A stretch of 64,000 bases of DNA from Formicarius rufipectus. Lineage: Eukaryota; Chordata; Aves; Passeriformes; Formicariidae. The stretch is taken from contig VXAU01003163.1 of the NCBI GenBank assembly GCA_013399695.1, positions 1,337,967 to 1,401,966 of the forward strand, written 5' to 3'. The position numbers were made by a program, and so were the translations under genes. The notes beneath the pieces are model-generated. The model did no database searches and was not told where the DNA came from. It saw only the letters and a list, made by a program, of their open reading frames with translations. Positions 53,001-64,000 of this stretch are shown one piece after another; position 1 is the stretch's first letter; each line of letters starts with the position of its first letter.

Positions 53001-54100
53001 TGAAAAGGCAGGCGAAAGTATTCAATTTAAGTTTTCCTGTAGTATGCTGTTTGTTCACTGTCACAGTGCCAGGGAGATTTTCATAGTTTAGTAAACTGCC
53101 ACAGAAATAACTTCTATCAAAGTGGAAAGTAAGAAATAGTGAAGTCATATGATTACTTTGCACCACAAGCTTACACTGACAAATGAGGTGTACTTTTGGT
53201 ATAAAAAGTCTGAAATCGGGATGCCTGGTAAAGAAGATGCTCAGATTATCGGGTGTAAAACCCTTCCCCCTGCCTCCCCTCCGCCTTGTTATCCCTCTGG
53301 CAGATGCAAATTGACCCTTGCAAGGCTTTCTTTTTCACTGTCTTGTTGTAACTACTAAACACTGTTCATGTGTGCTTCCTGAACACCTCCCTCTTAGACC
53401 TTCAGGGACATCTGCTAGAGTGAAACATCAGTAAAAAACCTGGTGACGCACAAACATTGTCAAAGAGAAAAGTCACAATGGTAGAAGATGGTGTTGCCAT
53501 GGTCCTTGAAATTACAGTAATCTTGGTTATTGCCTGTAGATATGGTTTGGAATGCTTTGTCACTTTTGAAGTTCATGTGGTATCGCTAATCTACTTGTTC
53601 TCATTTAGCTTTTCTGATCCTATAATGTACTTTCTGTGGTTGTATATGTCTTTTGAAATCCAAAAATCTTACCACTTCCCCTTTTAAGTGTGACTTTGGA
53701 ATGGGGACTGTTGAATTCCTATGTAAAGGAGGCTGGTTTCAGTCTGAAGGAGCTTAGTCACCGTCAGATTATATGATAGTTCATATAACCACATATAAAG
53801 CCACTGTTGAGAGACAGATATTAGTCTGAGGTTTGTGTGTAGCTGGTAACCTGACTGTCTGAGCAAATCCAATTACAGGCTTTGCTTTGCAAAGTGACCT
53901 CCAGTAACCTGTTAGGTGCAGATTGCTGTAACTTCACCAACCTTACTTTCTTTGGCAAGAATTTAAAACCTGAAAGTAGACATGAAACCTATTACCCATC
54001 CAGTTTTTGAGGAGAAGGGTGGAGGATTGTATTTTTCCTATCTTGTTGTGCCTTCTCCTTTTGCAGTTTTTGCTGTTAATTGTTTCGTTTCTCCTTTCAG

Positions 54101-54317
54101 TGTTTGACTACAGCTACAGAGATTACATCCTGTCCTGGTATGGGCAACTCAGCAGAGATGAAGGGCAGCTGTACCAGCTGCTATCTGAAGACTTTTGGGA
54201 GGTTGCCAAGCAGCTGCGACAGAGGCTGAGTCACATTGATGTAGTTAAAGTTGTCTGCAATGATGTAGTGAAAGCTTTACTCTCGCACTTCTGTGACCTT
54301 AAAGGAGCCAATGCCAG
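54101..54317 (+). CDS. SNX25: SNX25 exon encoding the start of the PXA domain
   Basis: The 217-nt exon encodes about 72 residues: VFDYSYRDYILSWYGQLSRD, then EGQLYQLLSEDFWEVAKQL, then a helical block RLSHIDVVKVVCNDVVKALL followed by SHFCDLKGANAR. This is the first part of the PXA domain, an all-helical module next to PX domains, and I recall it as nearly identical to human SNX25. The acceptor CTCCTTTCAG ends at 54100; the donor is AATGCCAG/GTAAAA with GT at 54318-54319. The first two bases complete the Val codon from the exon ending at 45671, and the exon ends two bases into an Arg/Ser codon. Open sequence upstream to 54007 is intronic. The next exon, starting with a His-Glu-Glu-like stretch in mammals, was not found before 64,000. 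Confidence 0.95.
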
Positions 54318-56438
54318 GTAAAAACAAAACTGCATTTCACTGGAATTTTCTGCTTCTCTCTTTACTAACATGTGCTGTATCAAAGTAATAAAGAGTGCAA
54401 TGCTGATGACATAGTTCAAGCGTATTACCAGTTTTATAGATCAAGCAGGCTTCAGGGCATCTGTAAGACCTGTACAAGGAAACACTTGTCCTCCTTTTTC
54501 TCAGAGCTTGGATTCACTGCTATTCCTGTTTCATCCTTGAATCCTTGGCTCACAGTAGGAGGTGGGCTGTGTGAGCAGTTCCTGCAAAGTAGTGTGAACC
54601 TGCAAGGGAAAGAAGGGGTGCTGTCAGAGCAGCCAACAGACAAGAAGATTGTTATTTGCACCTTTCTCGAAATAGCACCAGGGTTAATTCCATTCAGCTT
54701 TCCATTTCTTCTAGCCCCAGGAAGCAAAACCTTGTGATTTCTCTAAGTGGCCTGTCCTGTGTTAGCAGGATTTTTATACTGGAAAAATCAATGGCTGTAT
54801 TTTCTTTTTCTGCATAGATTATCTTGCTAACTTAATTAATTTCTCTTCTTTGTTCACTTGAAAAAGTCAGGTATCCACTGAATACTAGAGTTGCGGCCAA
54901 ATTGTAATTGCAAATGAGAGTTCTTAGCTTATGCAATTCCCATGTTTGAATGCACAGTTTGTCTAATTGTGCATGGAAGTTAGGCTTATGTCTGCACTTA
55001 CCTACATTTCAGTTATCCACATTGAAATATGCTTTGGTCATTCAGATTTAAGCTATATAATTTATTCTTTGATGTTATTTTGCCAATGGTGAGATCCACA
55101 CTTTTTTCACACCCCTTCAGAGAAAACAGATGAGCTGTGCTCTGTCAGTGACCAATCTGTCTGTTACTATTTACACTTCTTGCTGTTCTGGGGCAGAAAA
55201 AAGGGTTAACATTCTTGTAGTAGATCTCAACTCTAAAGATAATGTGTAGAAAAAATAAAGATGGAAAAGCAACTAAAGGGTAGCTGTGTTCAAGAAAAGA
55301 AGAAATAAAGGTGTATTTACTTTGCTGCAAACTTGCACTGGATTCCAGATACTACTTTCTTTTACCTCCAGAATGTGGTAGAAATCTCTTGGTCAGGTGA
55401 AGGTCCTTGATTTATAAGTATTATAATTGCACTTGTCCTTTATAGCTGTAATGTACTTGCTTTTGGGAAGAGTATGATGTGAATAGTTAAAGAATGAGGA
55501 TGTTGGATTAGGATTTCTTTTTTTTTTTTTTTTTTAAAGTCTGAATGTTTTTCTGTTTGAAGCTGGGTATGTAGAATCTAGAATTGCAGAATTATTTAAT
55601 GTTTCTAATGCTGGTTATTGATGAGGTTTCTTACCTACTGAGAATTATGGCTACTTTGTCTGGTCTTTGTTGGATTGTTATTTCCATTATATAGAGCTAA
55701 AAGGAATTATCTTGGTTATTTTCCAGTTAACTTTTTTACTTGGTTTTAGTAAACGCATCTTAGACAGTGCAGAATAAGGCAGGATGCATTAACATGCGGT
55801 GGAAAAAAATCCTATTGAGAATTAATGTGATAGTGGTTTAAACAAAACGAACAAAAAAACCCCCAAACATACCCCACAGTTCTAACTGCAGAATTTGTAG
55901 AGGTTGAAATGGACCCACTGACTGTTTTTCACAGACTGCAAGGCTGTGAATTCAAGAGGAAAAAAGGTCTAGTTTTAACATGCCTAACAGATCAGCAGCA
56001 CAATCCTCCATGACGCAAGTTGTGAAGCACTAGAATATCCTCATGCTCTTCATCCAAACTTGTTCAAAAGGTCCAGGGAGCTGTTTCAAAATTGTGCAGG
56101 GCTCACTGTTTCTTGGCAGATGGAGAGAGGGTTTAAATGCTTTGTAGGTACTATGACAAAGTAAGCAGAAAGGTGTCATTATGCTCACACACTACAGGTG
56201 GAATTTGTGCTGCTGAGTTATCTGAGCATGCATGTAATAAACCTGAAAGCACAGCAAATATTCTGGTGGTGTTTTCAAGAGAATTTGTGGGTTTTAAGAA
56301 TAATTTGAGTTTTGTACAAAATTGCCTGCTGCTATGGAATTTACTGGGCTAGAACCTGCTGATATTTTAGGCTGTAGACTGATAATTACAAAGTATGTCT
56401 CTTCTAGTTTGGAAGCCTTCAATTAGTTTCTATATTGC

Positions 56439-56800
56439 TGTCCTGGTTTCAGCTGGGATAAAATTAATTTTCTTCCTAGTAGTTGGTATGGTGCTATGTT
56501 TTGGATTTAGAATGAGAATAATGCTGATAACACACTGGTGTTCTAGGTGTTCCTAAGCAATGTCTATGTTAAACGTTTTAACTTCACGTGCTGCCGGCAG
56601 GGAGGCTTGAGGTGTGGGAGACACGAGAAGCTGGGGAGTGACAAAGCCAGGACAGCAGACCCAAACTGGCCAAAGGGATATTCCATACCATATGGTACCA
56701 TGCTTGGTATATAAATTAGGAGGGAAGCTGCCTCGGGGTGGCTGTTTGGGAACTGGCTGGGCATCCTTCAGCAGGGGTTGAGCAATTGTATTGCTCAGAG
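56439..56800 (+). mobile_element. Avian ERV LTR (TguLTR5-like), 3'-truncated
   Basis: It begins with TGTCCTGGTTTCAGCTGGGA at 56,439, the characteristic start of an LTR family abundant in many bird genomes (TguLTR5 type, ERVL group, from memory). It continues with TTTTCTTCCTAGTAGTTGGT, ATGAGAATAATGCTGATAAC, CCAAACTGGCCAAAGGGATA and a TATATAAA box near 56,708, then GGGCATCCTTCAGCAGGGGT and a GAGCAATTGTATTG segment. The remainder is missing. At 56,802-56,812 a C11 run marks the junction with a CR1 fragment. No internal viral genes are present. Confidence 0.85.
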
Positions 56801-56812
56801 TCCCCCCCCCCC

Positions 56813-57068
56813 AACCTGACCTTGAACAGTTCCAGGGATGGAGCATTCACTACTTCTCTGGACAACCTGCTCCAGAGCCTCACCACCCTCACAAGAAAGA
56901 ATTTTTTCCTGACATCTGATCTAAACTTACTCTCAGTTTGAAGCCATTCCCCCATGTCCTATCACTACATGCTCCTGTAAATAGTCTTGCTTCTTGTAAG
57001 TAGTCTTGCTCCATCTTTCTTGTAGGTTCCCTGCAGGTACTGGAAGGCTACAATTAGGTCACCCCAAA
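56813..57068 (-). mobile_element. CR1 LINE fragment
   Basis: The plus strand carries reverse-complement CR1: AGTTCCAGGGATGGAGCATT, CTCTGGACAACCTGCTCCAG, CCTCACCACCCTCACAAGAA, CATCTGATCTAAACTTACTC and TACTGGAAGGCTACAATTAG followed by GTCACCCC. Both ends are truncated. It sits between two oppositely oriented ERV LTRs. Confidence 0.85.
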
Positions 57069-57366
57069 GTCAGCGGTTTTATTGTTTTCCTGGTTTCTGT
57101 TGAAAGCAAGAGACAGCTATTTTTCTAGATGAAATACTCAGTATCAGAAGGACTTGGCAAGGTACAAACATGCAGTAAAAGTCTTTCTGTGAAGCTGCCC
57201 ATGTGAAAGGAAGAGGGTGTTCCCTTATATTTATTGTGGTCTAAGAATAACTGCCTCAAATATTGTTACAGAACTATTACTATTTGATAAATAAAATCCT
57301 GTGCTGGGTGCAGCATAGGCAAAATAAGATTTACATACATGAGATCAGTAGGTATCATAGTTTAAA

Positions 57367-57858
57367 GCCCACTCAGCAACTAAGCCCTGCACAAACCACT
57401 CACTCGCCCACCAGTGGCCTTGGGAGAAAACTGGAAAAGTGAGAAAACTTGTGGCTTGAGACAAAGACAGTTTCACAGGTAAAACAAAAGCGCAACCAGA
57501 GCAAAACAAGGAATTCATTCACCATTTCCCATGAGCAGACAGGTGTTCAGCCATCCCCAGGAGAGCAGGACTCCATCACACACAGCGGTGACATAGGAAG
57601 ACAAATGCCGTCGCTGCAAAAGTGTCCTTCCTCTTCCTCCTTTCCCCAGCTTTATATGCTGTTTGTCCTCTCAACTTCTTGTGCACCGTCAGCAGCAGGG
57701 TGAGTCAAGAAGCAGAAAAGGGTCTTGATGCTGTCCAAGCACTGCTCAGCAATAACAAATCCATCTCTATGTTATCAACACAGTTTTCAAGCCCAAATCT
57801 AAAATGCGGCCCCATAGAAGCCACTGTGAAGAAAATTGCAATAGCCAAAACCAACACA
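57367..57858 (-). mobile_element. Avian ERV LTR of a related family, antisense
   Basis: The plus strand shows the reverse complement of a TguLTR5-like LTR. It runs from an ACTCAGCAACTAAGCC-like end near 57,369, through AAAGACAGTTTCACAGG, GCAAAACAAGGAATTCATTC, GGTGTTCAGCCATCCCCAGG and a reversed TATA region (CCAGCTTTATATGCT, near 57,646), to ATAACAAATCCATCTCTATG, TTATCAACACAGTTTTCAAG and GAAGAAAATTGCAATAGCC, with the terminal ...CCAACACA at 57,858. Part of the promoter region seems deleted. The long plus-strand frames here are shadows. Confidence 0.75.
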
Positions 57859-57961
57859 GTGGGCAAGTAGGTTTTGAAGATAATAATTTCTGCTTCTTCT
57901 GAACCCCCTGACAAGCAGTGGTTTTTTAAGAAACCTCAGCGAGAAGAGGTCACAGTGACAT

Positions 57962-58008
57962 TGATTTATTATTATTGTTGTTATTACTACTATTACTAGT
58001 ATTTTGTT
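57962..58008. repeat. TTA/TTG trinucleotide-rich repeat
   Basis: A run of ATTATTATTGTTGTTATT and ACTACTATTACTAGT units. It is a short imperfect trinucleotide microsatellite about 100 nt beyond the antisense LTR. Confidence 0.6.
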
Positions 58009-61000
58009 TATTTTGTTCTATGTTTTTTGATTGAGTGTTCACTGTTTTTAACCTACAGTTGGGGCACCTTTGATCCCAAAGACAGAGTAAGAATTGGTTT
58101 CTGCAGCTATGAAATCCGATGTTACAGGCTGCTTCTGGCAAACGGACTGCTACACAACATCTGATAGGAGATACTCTGTAGTGTTTTTACGTGTGGGTGT
58201 GCCCAGACTTAGCAACATGAGTGTTTGGGGGCTGCAGGCTACTCCCAGGGCTGATTTAGAACCCATAGTTAAGAGCTCAAAGCTTTTGGAAAGTGTGAGG
58301 GGAGGAAGTGCTGTGGGGAAATTGCTGTTTCAGTGATCATTTAAGCAGTTTGAGGATTAATGTTTGTATCATAAATGTATTGATAATAGCCCTTTTGTTT
58401 TCTATGCATTACTGACAGGGTAAGGAGAAAAAACAACTGGTAATTCTCTTGGCCTATGTGAATAGCTTTGCATGTATAGGATACATAACTTAATTTCTTT
58501 GTGATTGCAGTATGTATTGTGATAAGACTGTAAAAAATTAAAGGTGCTGCCAACCACAAACTGATCAAGAGCAGACTGATGCAAAGGGATTTATGCAAGC
58601 ACTTGAGATTTAACTTAGTTAATCCAATAGATTCATCCAAGTTGTCTAGATAGCAACTAAACACCTCTCACAGGTCTTATTTTTCTTTTATAATTTAATT
58701 TCCTGCTCACAAACCAGGAATACCCAGAACTACTTATCACAGTCAGTCTCTGGAAAGGTGTATCAAGGGGATTAGGATGAAATTGTAAATAAATGTTGCA
58801 ATGGGAGCAGCTGTATGGAAGTACTGAGAACAAAATAGTCATGGAAAGCGACGGTCAGGGCACATTGTTAAAGTCAGCCCCTGGGTAGCACCAGGTCTAA
58901 AGCTCACCATAGCTTTCAAGCTTCAGTGTGGGAAGTTTGGGTTTTCTGTTAGTCACTGAGTATAACCAGACACCACAGTAAGCATTAATTAGGATGTCCT
59001 GGTGCTGATGGGATCATACCGCAGGTTGAAGGCATTCATACGTTCTTAGCATCTGTTATTAATCTGACGTCTCAAATTGTTTTTCCTGAAAGAGGTAACT
59101 GTGGCATGTATAAATAACAGGTTTATTTGCAGTAAACATCAGTTGAAGTGATTTATAAAACTTGCTGATTTATCATGATAAAATGGCAGCTGTGGAAATT
59201 TTGGGGTTTATGTTGTCCATATTTTTTGTTGTACTTTCTGTGTTTGATGTGGTTTATTTTCAGAGTTGTGGGGGTTTTTGTTTTGTTTGTTTGTTTTAAG
59301 TAAGTACTTTTTTCAGGCGTATTTGTTATACTGGTTTGCAAAGGTCTAAATTTGTGTCTTTCTTAGAAAGAACAAATAGATTGAGAAATTTTTACTTTGC
59401 CGCACTGTCAGTAAGCTTATCGTTCTGAGGGTAATACAGGTGAAAAGATGGAGTCTGTGGTTCTGGTAGTTCTTAGAATCAATTTAATGAAACTGCATTG
59501 TGAATGCTGAATATACTGATGCCAGTCACTTAGTTGCATATGCACTTCAGTTTACAATGGTACTGATTGGGACTTAAATGTCTCTCTGCAAGACTCTCTC
59601 TTGAAAGACTAAATAAAGAAATAGCAAGGCTGAAGGGAACACTTCATGATCTATTTATTTATTTCAAGGAAAAACTCTTAAGTAATTTTCTGTAGAGGAG
59701 TTGTTAATGCTTTTTAAGACTTTTTCTTTTTCCCCCCCTCTTAGGGGAGAGGAGTGTATGTGTGGATATAACTTACTTAATTGCTTGCTTCCTAATTTCT
59801 AAACAGACTGACCTATCATGTTTGTCAAAGACACCTTGCATTGGAAACACGCACCTTTTAATACTCCTGACTGTAATGAGTCTTTACAATACAGGGAGCT
59901 TCCAGATGGTCCTAATCAAAAATGTGGATATCTTGAGTAGATCCTAGGAAAAAAAGAGACATTTCCTTGAGGTTCCTATATTAGGAAGCCTGAAAGCCCA
60001 GGTGATAGTTCAATATTACAGAACAGCTGTGGGTTCTGCATTCCTGAGAAATGAAAAATTGTTGTTAACAAGGTGTTGATATTGGCACAGAGTTGCTTAA
60101 TTATGGTATGGGAAATGACGATCTTTCTGTAACACTTGTGATGTTTTTAACTGCTTGCCTTCAGAAATACCACAGCAAATCTGCTGTTCTTCTTTCCTTT
60201 ATAAAGTGCTGCATAAACTTGCGGGTTTGCAGCACTAAGGGGTAAAATCGTAGTATTGATGACATTCAGTGGGATACACAGTAATTGCACAAAGCAGTCT
60301 CAGAGCAGGGAAAAGTTCCTGTGGGTGTCATTTTTTTTCCCCAAAGAAAAGTACAGCTTAGAATAGACCTGGTACAAAGGAATTCACTTTGCAGGTCCTA
60401 TCTGTGGGTCTATAATCATACTCTGCTGCTTTACCTTCCAGTGTTTTGAAGAGTAGCTGAAGGAAATCTCTTTGCTTTCTGACACTATGAAAATGTATTG
60501 GATAGTGTTAAAAAATCAGAGCAGTATTTTCCTAAAAAAAAATTACAAAAAAGAAATTTGGGCAAGGTTAAGGCTGGCTTTGTAGCTCATGGGGAAGTGA
60601 AGATGGATATGACCTGCGAACATACTGTGTAGAGTTCTGTCCGCTGTTTTAAATCACTGAAGTCACCTGCATCTTGATAGGCTATTATATGTCATTCTTA
60701 CTCCAGTCTTGTTTGTTCAAGCAGACACAAATGAATTAAGTTGCCACTTACCATTATTTGCGTGTTGCCTGAAGCAGATTAGATGAGCCTGGTTTACAAA
60801 GCTTGTATCGTGCCTCTTTTGGAACTGTTTGCTAGAGTGCCATATTTTTATTACTTTGCACAGTTGTGCTCAGAACTCAGGTATAATTGGCTGGACTTTC
60901 AAAGCTTTCCCAAAAAATATCTGCACACAGTTTTGGGTCAGAGTTTTCTGTGATTACTAAGTGACCTTTTGTTTGGAAAATACAACCACACAGTCCCAGT

Positions 61001-62312
61001 AACATGTTCAAAATTAGGTAGGAAAAGTAGTATTGTTTCTCTTACTATTTGGATTATTTAATAATGCATAATATCCTTATTGACACTGGGGAGATGTAGC
61101 AGCACTCTGCTTTGGCTACATGCGTGAGGGTTGCACTTAAGTTTCTGTTTTTCCTGTTGGTGTCTACAAAATGAACAGTGCCACATTCCCACAGAGCTGA
61201 AGATCTGTGTTTTGTAATCACGCCTTAAGAATAGGCCTGATCAGGACATCTTAGCTCCTGCTCCAAGATAGTAAACAGATACGGTTTTGTAGCTGAGCAG
61301 CGATGTTAATACTTTGTGACTGCTTACTGCTCCCTTTCTTGATGTGTATCAGTGAAGGAGAAGCCTAAGTTAAAAGGGTTGCTGTTGACTGGGCAGACCT
61401 TTTGTTGACACACAGTATTTCCCTGCAAGCTGATCAATGGTAATATTGAAACAAATATAACAGTAATGCTTCCTGTATACATGCAAAGGAGGATAGAAGT
61501 CTCTGTCTTGTCTGTCTTATCACTGGCATAGTGATTGATTCTGTAGCTGATAAGCCTCCCCCCAAGCTGCTTCTCCTGCTTGCAGTCTTCCCCTTATTTT
61601 TCTTGCCCAACAGCAATGAAAACTGCAGGATTTGTTGACACAAGCATTTGGCACTGATATGCAAGGCTTGTTCAGAGCTGAATTTCCAGGAGACTTTTTT
61701 TTTTTTTCATAAAAAATCTTCTCTTTTGCTTTTTAGATCACATTTAGATACAGTTTGGCTAGGAAAACCATTGAACGAACCCCTCTCCTAGAGAGTCATA
61801 TCCTCTTAGGTAATAGAACTCCAGAAAAGAATTGAAACTTTCTTAAATGGTTAGGAACTGGAGACTGCAACTCTGTTCCTCCCTTCAATTCCTGTAGGCA
61901 AGAACACATTAGACAAATCAGAAGGGCAAGAATCAAATATTTGCCTATGCACTTGTTTATTCTGTTCCATTTTCCATGTGTGGTCTGTTGATTGTGTGTC
62001 AGAGAAGTCCTGGCGTAGATTCAGCTCAGCAAAACTGTGTACATTGACTCTTGAGTGGGAATCAATCTGTACAACAGGGAGACAGACTTTTCCTGCATAG
62101 GTGATACTATAGCTGCAGTTAATGTTTCAGTGTGCTTGCAGTCCCAAACAGACTGGTGCTCCTCAGGAGAGCTGTAGAGAGATACTAAAGACAAAGAAGA
62201 CTAATCTCAGTTCAGAGAAATTTCGTGTGTTTTGGCTCTGTTTCATGCTTTGCACATGCTTTTAGTTCTAACTCCGTATCACTGTTAATTACACAGAAAT
62301 CTGTTAAGTGAT

Positions 62313-62790
62313 AGTCCCCATCCTCTGCACTGGTGAGGCCACACCTTGAATCCTGTGTTTAGTTTTGAGCCCCTCACCGCAGGAAAGACACTGAGGTGCT
62401 GGAGAATGTCGAGAGAAGGGCAGCAGAGCTGGGGAATGGTCTGGAGCACAAGCCTTGTTGAGGAATGGCTGAGGAAGCTGTGGTTGTTTAGCCCAGAGAA
62501 AAGGAGACTCGGGTAACGTTATTGCTCTCTGTAACTACCTGAAAGGAGGTTATAATGGGCAGGTGTCCTGTCTCTTCTCACAGGTAACAAGCAACAGGAC
62601 AAGAGGAAATGGCCTCAAGTTGTGCCAGGGGAGGTTCAGATTATTAGGAAAAATTTGTTCACTGAAAGGATAGTCAAATATTGGAACACAGTGTCTGGAG
62701 AAGTGATGAAATCACTGTCCCTGAAAGTGTTAAAAATCATGTAGATGTTGCACTTAAGGACGTGTTTTTTTGGTCACCTTGGCAGTCCTG
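62313..62790 (+). mobile_element. CR1 LINE, 5'-truncated, sense orientation
   Basis: Diagnostic CR1 blocks occur in order on the plus strand: GGTGAGGCCACACCTTGAAT, GAGAAGGGCAGCAGAGCTGG, GTGGTTGTTTAGCCCAGAGA then AAAGGAGACTCGGG, CTCTCTGTAACTACCTGAAA then GGAGG, CAACAGGACAAGAGGAAATG, GTTGTGCCAGGGGAGGTTCA and GTCAAATATTGGAACACAGT. It ends near 62,790 without a clear full 3' tail. It is an inactive fragment in the same orientation as SNX25. Confidence 0.92.
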
Positions 62791-64000
62791 GATTAATGTC
62801 TGGAGTTAATGATCTAAAAACGTCATTTTCAACCTTAACGATTCTGCGTTTGCTGTAATTCATCCTGTTTGCCAGCATTTTGCATATCCTGGCTGTGTTT
62901 CTGAGTGACATTGGGTGAACCAACCTGTCTGGAAAATTAAGACTTAATTTCACAATAAGGAGTGGCTGTAGGTAAATGACCCAGACTGTCACTGATCTGC
63001 CTGAGGCGTGGCTGGTTTTGGATAAATAATGAATGCCTTTAAGGGAGAACATGATGTGGAATGTTTGATGTTGTATAAAGGAGGCTTTAGGATGTGTATG
63101 GAATATACAAGAGGAATGGAAATGCACTGAAGAAAATAACTATGTATTCAGCTGCCACAGAGGAAAGATCCTACCCGAACAAGATAAACAGCTTTATGAG
63201 CTCAGTCAGCTGCACCACCTGGACTGGTTGATAATCAAGATGACACATCATCTTCACACACCACTGCTTCTCAGAACAGAGTATTTACATCCCAGCTATT
63301 CCTGAGGACTTGTTTTGAAATTTGTCTTACTTATAACTGTTGAAACCCCACTATGATCCTAGTTTGCAAAAAAAATGTTTGAGAGTAATTGAATAAGAGG
63401 CTTCAGTCAAATCAAAAACCAGGTGTCAGCTTTACATTCATGTTGTTCCGAAAATTAGTTATGAAACTTGTTTTATTCACCTTAAGACAAATTACTTGTA
63501 TTATTAGAACAAAAGTAGACTTATTGTTACTATTCCAACATATTATTGTCCTCCTGGACTAACAGGCAAAAATCAATTGTTGCACGGTGCAGCCTGTCAC
63601 TAGTGGCCATATAGTGGTGTATAACTGAAAAGTTTTGATTTGACTGTATACAGTTCTTGGTCACTTTTTGATGTACAGAGGCAATGGGCTTGGAGCAGCT
63701 CTGTCAGTAACAATCAGTTGACTCTAACCAGGACAGCAGTCTCCAGCTCTGGGAAGAAAGCAAATGTTTTGGAAGATGGGAGGAGTCACTGGTATGAGAC
63801 ATGACAGAAACAAGCCCTTTTAGCAACTTTGAGCCTTTTACTGAAAACCAGTCCTGGCTGCCTTTGTAAATTACTGGGGCAGCTCTCAGGTGGCACTGTC
63901 TCTCTGTAACCACTGGCTTGGTCACCTTGGTGTTAAAATGGATTGGAGCACATCTGGCACGTGGCTGTGAAAGAACTGCTAGGGTACCTTGTCTCTGCTT

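Larger units (their letters stand above)
45672..54100 (+). other. SNX25: SNX25 intron between start exon and PXA exon
   Basis: An 8.4-kb intron with GTGAGA donor and CTCCTTTCAG acceptor. It contains T-rich and (GTTT)n simple sequence near 45,864-45,945 and 47,038-47,086, and many T runs. No other exon is recognised. A frame starting after TTTCTTTAG at 51,255 was considered and not accepted. Confidence 0.8.
54318..64000 (+). other. SNX25: SNX25 intron after the first PXA exon (partial)
   Basis: At least 9.7 kb of intron. It is rich in mobile elements: LTRs at 56.44-56.80 and 57.37-57.86 kb, CR1 at 56.81-57.07 and 62.31-62.79 kb. I searched for the continuation of the PXA domain on the plus strand and did not recognise it, so the intron probably runs past the right end. 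Confidence 0.7.

Noticed and set aside
54007..54100. Extended N-terminus upstream of the SNX25 PXA exon (MRRRVEDC...)
   Set aside because: This is intron: a pyrimidine-rich acceptor ends at 54,100, and the preceding exon at 45,671 supplies the correct residues.
57449..57703. An 84-codon plus-strand frame
   Set aside because: It lies entirely within an antisense ERV LTR and is a non-coding shadow.
1..64000. Search for tRNA, rRNA, CRISPR, bacterial operons or a new defence-type system
   Set aside because: No such pattern was seen. The window is ordinary avian intronic and intergenic DNA around two conserved genes.

Overview
The window is vertebrate, almost certainly avian, nuclear DNA. It is mostly intron and intergenic sequence with small spliced exons, several CR1 retrotransposon fragments, and ERV-type LTRs, one pair of which matches, from memory, a family common in bird genomes. 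I cannot name the species.

Two protein-coding genes are recognisable, arranged head to head. On the minus strand (about 27.9 kb leftwards) is CFAP97 (KIAA1430, Hemingway family), a cilium/flagellum-associated protein. A probable non-coding first exon lies in a CpG island at 27.2-27.96 kb. Three coding exons are visible at 16,336-17,214, 16,175-16,246 and 8,259-8,521, joined in compatible phases and giving 397 codons. The C-terminal exon(s) were not found and probably lie left of the window. On the plus strand (from about 33 kb rightwards) is the 5' part of SNX25, a PXA/RGS/PX sorting nexin. Two exons are visible: 45,587-45,671, which holds the annotated-type start MDKALKE, and 54,101-54,317, the start of the PXA domain. 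The rest of the gene lies to the right. A second CpG island (32.8-33.85 kb), broken by a 490-base run of N, probably holds the SNX25 promoter and first exon.

Layout: 1-8.2 kb, CFAP97 intron with an LTR-like element at about 3.96-4.51 kb; 8.2-17.2 kb, CFAP97 coding exons; 17.2-27.8 kb, long first intron with a CR1 endonuclease fragment at 18.7-19.2 kb; 27.2-28.0 kb, CpG island and CFAP97 promoter; 28.0-28.5 kb, CR1; 28.5-28.8 kb, degenerate minisatellite; 28.8-32.8 kb, intergenic; 32.8-33.85 kb, CpG island and assembly gap; 33.85-64 kb, SNX25 5' introns with CR1 copies at 42.7-43.1, 56.8-57.07 and 62.3-62.8 kb and two oppositely oriented ERV LTRs at 56.4-56.8 and 57.4-57.86 kb.

The two genes have unrelated roles (ciliary protein; endosomal sorting and TGF-beta receptor turnover) and seem linked only by conserved position; in human they are also neighbours in head-to-head orientation on 4q35. 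I saw no operon, CRISPR array, tRNA or rRNA gene, and no convincing new biological system. The most useful observations concern gene structure: an 89-nt intron in CFAP97, an open frame upstream of the SNX25 start, and a gap sitting on the SNX25 promoter.
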